Assembly (NCBI GenBank): GCA_030761205.1 | Contig: JAULJL010000032.1 | Location: 7,011,134-7,075,133, forward strand | Reading direction: 5' to 3' | From: Fremontodendron californicum | Taxonomy: Eukaryota > Streptophyta > Magnoliopsida > Malvales > Malvaceae | Length of the DNA stretch: 64,000 nt | The notes under the pieces: generated by a model | The model's database searches: none | What the model was told of the DNA's origin: nothing | Seen by the model: only the letters and a program-made list of their open reading frames with translations | In this document: positions 9,539 to 18,456 of the stretch, piece by piece | Position numbering within the stretch: position 1 is the stretch's first letter | Layout of the letters: every line of letters starts with the position of its first letter | Program-made: the position numbers and the translations under genes

Positions 9539-11368
9539 GATTGTTGCTAGTCCCTAGCAACGACTCAATAAAAATAAAATAAGAAAATCTAATCTAATCC
9601 ATTTTCGTAGGAAATCACGGTGGCACTTAGCATGTGACACAAGCCTTTAAACCCCTAGGTGTCCCTAGTGGACGAGTTTAGTCTCGTGAGGGTTTACTAG
9701 AACGATACCCACAAACATTGAAAAACTAAAATATAAATAAACTGCATATACTAAAAATATTTACTCCTAATCCTTTCAATACAAATTAGATACAATATTT
9801 GAACAAGTCTTATAAACTAATCAATAGCTTAAAGAATTTCACAAAAAATCATGCTTGAATGTAAATTGTTTGAGTTAAGCCAATATTAGCATAACATATC
9901 TCAATCAAAATAGTGCATGTTCAAATTTAATCTCAACTTCTCACATGGGATACTCTCTTGATTTTCACTCTTTAAAGTAGTGGTAAAGTGTTTACACTCA
10001 ATCAATCTCATGAAAACACTTCTACCATATGCTTGCTTGTCCACCTATTCTCCACTAAAAGATCATGCAACTTCATAAATCAAGAGGTCTTTAATCAAGG
10101 TTGTAATGGGGCCAAGGGGTTTGTAATGTGGTTGAAGAACAAAAGGATAAAGATATCACAAAGGTTCCAAAGAGTTCATAAAGTTTAGAGATATTAAAAG
10201 ATTATACAAAGAAACTTCTCAAAACTCTTTACAAGTACATAGTCACCTAGGCCGGATATTCATGTTGGGCCTTTTCTTCATTCTAAACAACTTTGTAACA
10301 TCTTTTTCTTTTTCCACAAATTCAAGAGATGATTCATATTTTTTTTTTTCCACAGGAATATATTTGCCACTATTCCATTTCTTTTTCTCTTGACTTTTCT
10401 TTTCTTTTCCCCCCACACTTATTTCTTGTTTCTAGCCCAAACTTTTAACTAAAAATATCCCTTGTTTTTTTTTTTTTTGCAATATGTCTCAAAATATATA
10501 ATCCATCTTTAGAACAAGGGTAAGGATATAAGTATATTTAGGCTAGGTGTAAGTTGTGGTTACCAATAAAACATCATATTTAATGTAGGCTCAAATTGGC
10601 TCACTAGTGGGGATGTTCTCTTAGAACATTAATAATGGATGGCTGTTTGGCTCTGGTTATAATCCTAATGCCTCTATCATATTCATGTTGTCACATGTAT
10701 CAATATAGTCTCAAACGGTTTAAAGCAAGTTCTAGAGAATCATGTAATCATAAGAGCACTCAAGAAAGAAATTAGATTGATTTGTATAATGCATCAATCA
10801 TTATAGGCTCAAAAACTCACAAGGATGATTATACAAGTCAGATTAAGTCTAAACATGCTTCTTTCTCAATCAACATATCATATTAACATTTGCTCATAAA
10901 AAGATTGATATCAAGTTCAATTCTCATGAAAATCTTCTCACTAATAAATATGTTTTAGACTTATGCAATTCATATCTCATCATTGTATTAAAAAGGAACT
11001 AAAACACACTAAAAATAATAATAATAAAGACTCATAAAAAAAATAGTAGACAAAAATAAAAGAAATCCTAAATCATTCCCCCCACACTTAATTCTTACAT
11101 TGTCCTCAATGTAAGTCTATTAACCCAAATGAAAGAATCATGTGTAAGAGAAAAGAACTAATAACATAAGAATAGGAACAACTAAGACTCAAAACAAAAC
11201 AAACTCATGCAACCTAAATAATCCTAAAATACTAAACAAAAATTAACAAGTAAACATAAAAAATAAAAATAAAAACAATAAAAATAAAAATAATAAAAGA
11301 AAAGAAAAAGGAAAAGGAAAAGAAAGAGAAAGCAAATCTGAATATGGAAGGTTGGCAATTTCTTCTTT
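9539..11368 (-). other. ATH-B long 3' noncoding region with two internal G-rich tracts
   Basis: No protein product recognised. It is homologous to the 3' regions of ATH-A (21590-23299) and ATH-C (53230-54650). It contains two further AAGTGTGGGGG-type tracts, at 11078-11089 and 10403-10420. A perfect 9-bp inverted repeat with a 4-base loop (stems CTTACATTG and CAATGTAAG, 11094-11115) lies immediately upstream, in element orientation, of the first tract. Confidence 0.75.
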
Positions 11369-11389
11369 AATTGGGTTGCCTTCCCAATT
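11369..11389 (-). promoter_or_regulatory. Hairpin 24 bases after the ATH-B ORF stop
   Basis: Perfect 7-bp inverted repeat AATTGGG / CCCAATT around AAGGCAA. ATH-C has a comparable GGGAGGCAACCC-centred hairpin at 53128-53150, about 40 bases after its last coding frame. A role as 3' RNA structure is possible but unproven. Confidence 0.5.
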
Positions 11390-11413
11390 AACACTTGAGT
11401 TAATGTTTTGAAC

Positions 11414-12352
11414 CTAACCAACACCCCTTCTTGGCTTTTTAGGCTTGTCAGGCTCATACATGAAATTTTCCAAATTAATGCGTTTGAGAGGAAGCTTTCT
11501 TTGCACAACAGTGGATGCATTCTCCATTACAAGTATTATTCCATCATCCTTTGTGGTGCATATCTCATCGAGGAATGGAGCATATTTTGATACTTGTTGA
11601 ATGGCATCCACAAACAAGTTGTTTAAGGTTTCTGGCATGTGTTGTTCATGTTCTTCCTCCATGAACTTTGCAAATCTACTAGGAAAAGGTGGAGAAGAAA
11701 CATTAGTAAAAAGTGGAACCTTAAACGTTACCTCAGGTGCCGAAATACTCTTATTTGGATTTGTGGCTTCATTATCCTCAAGAATAGAATCCATCTCTAA
11801 TTTTGTCTCATCCTCATCTTGTTCCTCATTCCTCAAGGTCACAATCGTAGCATTCTCCTTTGGGTTAATCATCGTTTGGGCAGGGAGTTCTTCAGATCTT
11901 TGTGCTACCCATCCCACCATACTACTAGTCAATTGGATCATCTGCTTTTCCAAACTCTGGATGCTTGCCCTTGTTTCCTGTTGAAATTGCAATGTATCAG
12001 TAACAAGAGAATAGACAAGATCTTCTAAAGAAGTACCTGAGTTTTGAGTCATATGTGGTGGTTGGAAAAGATCTGGTTCTTGGGACCATGATTGATTGAA
12101 GCTAGATGGATGAGTGTAATTGGCATAAGGATCTACTTCTTGGTAATTTTCCGAATAGCCATAAGTAGTATGATCCCACCATCCCTCATGGTAAGTGTTT
12201 GAGTAATGATCATACTGTTGGTCTTGGAACACTTGATGGCCTTGACATCCTCCCATGGCCAATTGTTGAACTAGGGAAGTGAGATTGGCTTGTTGATTCT
12301 CCATGTTCATGTATGCCACCAACTCTTCAAGTGTTAGATTGCTCAACTCCAT
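11414..12352 (-). CDS. ATH-B gag-tail protein (312 aa)
   Basis: The only substantial frame in ATH-B, intact, starting with ATG about 120 bases after the primer site and directly after a run of 22 A in sense direction. Residues about 105-200 match the Athila/Calypso gag C-terminal region: a segment like SIQSLEKQMIQL, then NPKENATIVTLR. Residues about 225-300 match the pre-protease segment (PPFPSRFAKF, then AIQQVSKYAPFLDEI), which ATH-A also has. The N-terminal 100 residues are rich in Q, Y, H and N and I do not recognise them. The capsid core, zinc knuckle and protease are absent. It may be an accessory or dominant gag-like protein, or a remnant preserved by recent transposition. Confidence 0.8.
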   Translation of the reverse strand: MELSNLTLEELVAYMNMENQQANLTSLVQQLAMGGCQGHQVFQDQQYDHYSNTYHEGWWDHTTYGYSENYQEVDPYANYTHPSSFNQSWSQEPDLFQPPHMTQNSGTSLEDLVYSLVTDTLQFQQETRASIQSLEKQMIQLTSSMVGWVAQRSEELPAQTMINPKENATIVTLRNEEQDEDETKLEMDSILEDNEATNPNKSISAPEVTFKVPLFTNVSSPPFPSRFAKFMEEEHEQHMPETLNNLFVDAIQQVSKYAPFLDEICTTKDDGIILVMENASTVVQRKLPLKRINLENFMYEPDKPKKPRRGVG

Positions 12353-12474
12353 CGTTTTTTTTTTTTTTTTTTTTTCAAAATTTGATAAGAAAAACTTGTA
12401 TGTACAAGAAAATAAAACTAATTAGAACTGAAAATAAGAATAAACCAAGTAAACTAATAAACTAAAGAAAGCAA

Positions 12475-12492
12475 TCCCCGGCAACGGCGTCA
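12475..12492 (-). other. ATH-B primer-binding site (tRNA-Asp type)
   Basis: Minus strand TGACGCCGTTGCCGGGGA, a few bases inside the 5' LTR. It differs at one base from the ATH-A site TGGCGCCGTTGCCGGGGA, which fits the 3' end of plant tRNA-Asp as described for Athila elements. Confidence 0.8.
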
Positions 12493-12498
12493 AAAACT

Positions 12499-14541
12499 TG
12501 ATGCACCCAAAAGAGTGTATCTTATTTAACCTTGCACTAAAAAGATAAATTGTAAGTATAGTAGTTAGCAAGGGTCGAGTCCTCAGGGATTGGGTTTTAG
12601 TTTATAAGTTAATAGTTTAAAACTTAAATTCAAGAACAATAAAAGAAAAGGGGTTTTTTGAAGCCAGATTTAAACTAAAGTAAATAATAAGAATAAGATG
12701 CAAGGCGGTATAACCAGCCAATAAAAATATATATACTAAATTAGGCGGTATAACCAGCCAATATATATACTAAATTAGGCGGTATAACCAGCCAATAAAA
12801 ATAAAACAAAGTTAATATACAAATTAGGCGGTATAACCAGCCAATAAAAATAAATATACTTTTAAAAATAAGCAAACTAGAAAAGTAAGAAAACAAGTAA
12901 GTAAGAAGAATCAAATATGAAAAATATGGTTAAGGTTTCATTCTCCACCACTAGACATCATTAAGAATCAATTTCAGATCTATCAATATCAACCAACTAT
13001 CAAAGTTAACAACCGTAGATAACAACAAGCTCTGTTATCCCAATCTTTCCTTAGTTTGTCGTTAAATAGAACAAGCTCTCTATTTAATCTCTAACCATTA
13101 AACAACCTAGAATAAGCTCTCTAAATTCAATTTAATGGCAGCTTTATGATGAGAAAGATAGGTTGATCTAAGCAACAAACACATAAGCTCGGATTGTTCA
13201 ACTTAGGTTATGTTCCACTTTGCAATTATTGAAAACTTGACCATAATCATTAATCACAAATTGCCACTTATGAATAGGAAATCAGGACAATTACACGGAT
13301 CAAGACTCCTAAACTAGCAATAGATAATTATCAAGATCTATCTAGTTGTACACCTAAATAAATCAAGACAACATCATGAACAATTCTTGTAGAAGAACAT
13401 AAGCAACTTTGATAGAAAATTAATGATAGATAGAATCTGAAAATCAATCACAAAACATGTCTAGGGCTTTGAAATCACCCTTAACCAAATAGAAGTTTAG
13501 CCTAGCATAGGCATTGTAAACATAAACATAAAATTAAAGAAAATCTAAGAAGAAAATAAAAGAAAGAAAGAAGAAGAGGAAGAATATTAATTATCCAACC
13601 TCTTGCTCTCTCTAAAGAAAAAGAAAACTAGAGAAAAGAAAGAAAACTAGAGAAAAGAAAGAAGAAGAAAACTTAGAGAATTTTATTAAAATGGCTAATA
13701 TCCTACCTATGTACAATATGATCCCTTACAATCATCCAAGGCCCTCTATTTATACACATTTTGGAGGGCTAAATGACAAGAGACAAGCTTTACAAATTTC
13801 AAAGGTAGGTATATGACGATTTTGATCAGCCAACTTGATGGTCGATTTCGTCAATATTGGAGGCCTGATCTGATCACATGGTCTTCTAGAAAAACGTTCC
13901 CCTATCAGTTACGGAACCATAGCCGTTGGAATCAGCTCATTTGCTGATGTGGTTAAGCAGATATGGGCAAAATACGAAAACATGTCAGCACAGATGTCAT
14001 TACACATCAGCCACCTTGATGGTCGATTTATTCAATATTGGAGGCCTGATCTGATCACATGGTCTTCTAGACAAAGGTTCCCCTATCAGTTACGGAACCA
14101 TAGCCGTTGGAATCAGCTCATTTGCTGATGTGGATAAGAAGATACGGGCATAATACGAAAACATGTCAGCACAGACATCATTGCACATCAGCCAACTTGA
14201 TGGTCGATTTCGCTAGGGAAAACGACTCCGTTTTAAGAAGTGTAAAACATGAAAAAGATAGATATGCCTCTTAGCTTTGCATGGCTACAAATTTCAGCCT
14301 TATTGCTTCAGTGAAACTCGAGATATAGCTGATATGGCAAAAGGTGTCGGAACTGAAACTGAACTGGATTTGCCCTTAATTCTAGTAATCTGAAATCGCT
14401 CAAAGAAACTTGTGAAAAACACCAAAATACATAAAAATATAAAAGATCATAAACACAATTAGACTAAACAATAATAACTCGTATTTGACACAAAACATTA
14501 ATAAAACATAACTAAAAACTATATAATTATACGAGTTATCA
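12499..14541 (-). repeat. ATH-B 5' LTR (2043 bp)
   Basis: Partner of 7482-9524, same length, three differences seen. The TATA box is at 13746-13754 (minus). It is followed on the right by the TATAC duplication (14542-14546) and OGR1 gag sequence. Confidence 0.95.
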
Positions 14542-14546
14542 TATAC

Positions 14547-16741
14547 TCACTGTGCTTTATGAATTTTAAGGACTCACAGGCTTCCTTCTCATTTACCGGT
14601 TCTTTCATTCTGTTAACTGGGGCTGATCCCCTCTCTGTTTCTTTTGGCAAATCCATCTCAATATGGATTGGCTCGACTACTTTTTTCTCTTTGTCTGCTC
14701 CTCTGTCTTTTCCTGTTCAGCAGCCTCCGGAGCATAACACCTTTCGCTTTGAGTTAAATGCCCCACACCTGTGATATCCTGCTGACTCGAAGACCCAGGC
14801 ATAACCATGCTGCAGTCGTATTTCCATGGTGCAGCTTTGTTTTCCTTGTATTAAAAGGAAACAGGCAAATCAATGATTAATTTGGGTGCACTTTCCTCAA
14901 TGACCGGCATAACTTTCTCCTCTGGTTCATCATAATAGATGATCAAGGGTCTTCCTATCCCGTAGCTAGATGCATTCCCAATAACTCCTATTTCCACCTC
15001 TGTCTTTTCATAGAATTGGGCTTCCCCATTATCCATCAGTTTTTGGACTTTAACCGGAAAATCTCCGCAGTCCTGTATGATATGACCTTTACACTTATGG
15101 AACGAACACCAATTTTGCACCCTCTTTGCCACCATTTTTAGATTGTTCGCATCTTCCACAATTCCTGTTTTGACCATCTCAACCCATACTATCAACATCG
15201 GAGTCTTGACTTCCCTGAAATCCTTTTTTAACCTTCTAGCTTCCCTTGTCAATATTGCATTTACCCGATTCCTAGCATGATCGGGCAATGGGTTTCTCGC
15301 TATATTCGGCCCATTTTTTGACCCAAACTTTACAACTTCGGCGTTAATCAGGCTTTGGACTTTTTTTTAAAGGCCAGGCAATCTTCCGTCGAATGTCTTT
15401 GAATTCCTGCCTGGTATGCGCAGTTAGTGTTTTCATTGTACCACTTTCGATATGGAGGTGTCAGAGGTTTAAGGTACACAGGTGCAACAAGTTGACCCTG
15501 CAATAGTTTAGGATATAGCTCACCATGAGTAGTAAGAATCAGATCAAATTGGGGTTTTTTATCGTTCCTTGGTGAACGTTGGTAATTGCGCGCGGGACCT
15601 TGAGTGTTTGAGACAGTATTTCTAGGAAGGGTTATTTGTGGGGATATACCAGTCGGGAATGGCTGTTGCGGGTATATTGGTATAGGGGAATGGATTTTGG
15701 GTAAGGTGGTTCACATTGGGGTAGTAAGGATTATACCTCGGGAAAGGTGTGTAAGGTGTCGGAGGTGCATAAGATATGGTAGGAGTATAAGGCCTTTGTG
15801 GTGTGTATGGTGTAGTAGGTGTATAGGGGTATAGGGGTATTGGCTGAAACTTACTGCATGTGTCTCATCCTTCTTCTTTGCAGGAAAAACTCTCTTTGGG
15901 GTAGCAGACTCACCTCTTTCCATCTTCCCGTTCTTAATATCGGACTCTATCATCTCCCCAGATATTACCATATCTCCAAAGTCCTTGGTGGCGCTTCCCA
16001 CCAATTTGTCATAATAAGGTGCTTTCAAGGTGTTGATGAAAAGCACTATGGTTTTTTTGCTAGTTAAAGGGGGTTGCACTTGTGTGGCCAAATCCCTCCA
16101 CCTCTGCGAGTATTCTTCGATGCTCTCATTGGACCTTTTTTCCATATTCTGTAACGACAGCCTATTAGGTAACATGTCAGACACATGCTTATAATATTCC
16201 ATGAAAGCCCTGGCCAAATCCGTCCATGAACAAATCTTGGTACGACTTAGTTGATTGTACCATCGGGTGGCTGACCCTGTTAAGCTATCTTGGAAGCAAT
16301 AAATAAGAAATTTCTCATTATCATCATGCCCCGTCATCCTTCTGTAGTACATGGTCAGATGAGATGATGGGTTGGTGGTCCCATTATACTTTTCAAAGTC
16401 TGGTACTTTGAACTTTGGGGGAATTACTAGATCGTGTACCAAGTTCATCTCTTTGGCATCCAGAGTGCCAAATAATTCTGCTCCTTCAACTGCCCTTAAC
16501 CTTTCTTCCGGCAGCTGATTTTTTTTTAGATTCAGCAGTCTCGACCCTCTTCAATTCAGACATTTTTGCCCTTTCCTTTTCTGCCATTTCTTCGAAGTCT
16601 GGAACTTCGAGACGAAAATTTTGTGCTTCGGCTGCTGGTTGGATATAAATATAGGATGCTGCCACAGTTGGAAGTTCATTTCCCATAGGTTGGGACGTCT
16701 GGCCATTTTTCTGTACCACTTCTGGTCGATCTTCTTGGTTC
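14547..16741 (-). pseudogene. OGR1 gag (central and C-terminal part), broken
   Basis: Structural protein of OGR1, in minus-strand pieces at 16486-16743, 15711-16448 and 14851-15288. The 15711-16448 piece opens PPKFKVPDFEKYNG, followed by a capsid-like segment with FQDSLTG.A..WY and TSKKTIVLFINTLKAP, as in Tat gag. The 14851-15288 piece contains WCSFHKCKGHIIQDC, a zinc-knuckle-like region. Frameshifts separate the pieces. The remaining stretch to 14547 leads into protease and is cut by ATH-B. The N-terminal part lies beyond ATH-A at 24818-25084. Confidence 0.85.
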
Positions 16742-16746
16742 ACTGC

Positions 16747-18245
16747 TGATAACTCGTTTAATTATATAGTTCTTAGTTATGTTTTATTATTGTTTTGTGT
16801 CAAATACGAGTTATTATTGCTTAGTCTACTTGTTTTTATGATCTTTTATATTTTTATGTAATTTGGTGTTTTTCACGAGTTTCTTTGAGTGATTTCAGAT
16901 TACTAGGTTAAATAAAGAATTAAGGGCAAATCCAGTTCAGTTCCAGTTCCGACACCTTTTGCCATATCCGCTATATCTGGAGTTTCACTGAAGCAATAAG
17001 GCTGAAATTTTAATCGTGCAAATTTAAGAGGCATATCTATCTTTTTCATGTTTTACACTTCTTGAAACGGAGTCGTTTTCCCTACCGAAATCAACCATCA
17101 AGTTGGCTGATGTGCAATGACGTCTGTTCTGCACCGTTTTGGTATTTTGACCATATCTTCCGATCCACATGAGCAAATGATCTGATTTCAACGGATATGG
17201 ATCAGTAACTGATAGGGGCATATTTTTCTAGAAGACTATTTGATCAGATCAAGCCTCCAACATTGACAAAATCGACCATCAAGCTGGCTGATCAGAATTG
17301 TCATACAACATGACGAAAATTGTTAGAAAAATGCACCCACCTATTATACCTACCTTTGAAATTTATAAAGCTTGTCTCTTGTCATTTAGCTCTCCAAAAT
17401 GTGTATAAATAGAGGGCCTTGGATGAGTATTAAGATCATTATACATTGGTAGGATATTAGCCATTGTAATAAAATTCTCTAAGTTTTCTTCTTTTTTCCT
17501 TTCTCTAGTTTTCTTTTTCTTTATTTACTTATGCTTCTTACATTTCTTTTCATGTTTAGTATGTGTCGCTAATCATATTGTTGAGGTGATGAGGTGAAGC
17601 TCTTGGTAAATGCTAAGGTTAGTCTCTTAAACATGAGCTAAAATGAATCATCATTTATAAACACTAGTATAGATAATATTTTCTTTTGGTTTAAAATCAT
17701 ACTTGCAAAGTAGAGATCTTGATTCATTATTGACAATGAAAATGGCACAGTAAATGCTTGGTTTCATAACCTTGATTTGTTGTAGACATATACCTTGGCA
17801 TAAGGAAAGCTTGGACTCTTTTTATGAGTTTTGAGGACACCAAATGAACATAATATCATATGCTATGGACGTTGGACAATTTGGACTGAATTGCTAAACC
17901 TTCCGATTGGAACCTCCCTTATGTGTGGATTTCAATTGTGTAATAAAACAAGTTAATCTTAGCATAACACCAAGAGTGGATTCTCTAACCTCAACATCCT
18001 TTCTTATTGTTTTTTATATCTTGTTTAATTGCTTTTATGTTATTTTGTTTATTTTGTTCTCTAATATCTTGTTTACTTTCTTTGTTATTGATTCCCTAAT
18101 ATCTTGTTTACTTTCTTTTTCTTATATATTTATAAACTTATACATACTAATACGCTTCCCTGTGGTTCGACCTCGGACACCCGAGAATTTATTACTTGAA
18201 CATAACCTGCACTTGGGTTTACAACTCTTAATTGAGTTTCCATCA
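16747..18245 (+). repeat. ATH-A 5' LTR (1499 bp)
   Basis: Starts TGATAACTCG, ends TTTCCATCA. The TATA box TATAAATAG is at 17404-17412. Near the 3' end a pyrimidine-rich stretch creates a hydrophobic-looking 129-codon frame (17907-18296) that I treat as noncoding. The partner LTR is 23313-24812. Confidence 0.95.
17404..17412 (+). promoter_or_regulatory. TATA box, ATH-A 5' LTR
   Basis: TATAAATAG followed by AGGGCC, about 840 bases before the LTR end. It is repeated at 23970-23978 in the 3' LTR and present in ATH-B. Probable promoter of the genomic RNA. Confidence 0.65.
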
Positions 18246-18251
18246 AGTTTT

Positions 18252-18269
18252 TGGCGCCGTTGCCGGGGA
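18252..18269 (+). other. ATH-A primer-binding site (tRNA-Asp)
   Basis: TGGCGCCGTTGCCGGGGA, six bases after the 5' LTR. It fits the complement of the 3' end of plant tRNA-Asp, the primer known for Athila-type elements. Confidence 0.9.
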
Positions 18270-18313
18270 AGCAATACTAAGTATATAAGTTTATAAGTAT
18301 ATTTATTTTTATT

Positions 18314-18432
18314 GGCTGGTTATACCGCCTATATTTATTTTTATTGGCTGGTTATACCGCCTAATTTTCTATATATTTATATTTATATTGTATATTAACT
18401 TTGTTTTATTTTTATTGGCTGGTTATACCGCC
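18314..18432 (+). promoter_or_regulatory. Three hairpin repeats in the ATH-A leader
   Basis: GGCTGGTTATACCGCC at 18314, 18346 and 18417, separated by AT-rich spacers, between the primer site and the ORF. Each can form a six-pair stem with a bulged U and a UAU loop. Packaging or dimerisation signals sit in this position in other retroelements; that role is inferred. Confidence 0.65.
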
Positions 18433-18456
18433 TAATCTGTATATTAACTTTGTTTT

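Larger units (their letters stand above)
7482..14541 (-). mobile_element. ATH-B: young non-autonomous Athila-type retrotransposon
   Basis: A complete 7060-bp insertion in OGR1 flanked by the 5-bp duplication TATAC (7477-7481 and 14542-14546). It has two 2043-bp LTRs with three visible differences, a tRNA-Asp-type primer site, a terminal polypurine tract and a single 312-codon gag-tail ORF. No zinc knuckle, protease, RT, RNase H or integrase is present in the 2974-bp internal region, so it must depend on proteins from another element. Three differences in 2043 bp imply a very recent insertion; with a commonly used grass LTR rate of about 1.3e-8 per site per year this is under 0.1 million years, an inference that depends on that rate. 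Confidence 0.95.

Noticed and set aside
11601..11984. Plus-strand serine-rich 127-codon frame opposite the ATH-B ORF
   Set aside because: A shadow of the minus-strand gag-tail gene; no support of its own.
12475..12492. Possible tRNA gene
   Set aside because: Only an 18-base tRNA-complementary primer site next to an LTR, with no cloverleaf.
17907..18296. 129-codon hydrophobic frame at the end of the ATH-A 5' LTR (also 24543-24917)
   Set aside because: It lies in a pyrimidine-rich LTR end and crosses the primer site; it is not conserved in ATH-B and has no recognisable domain. A composition artefact.
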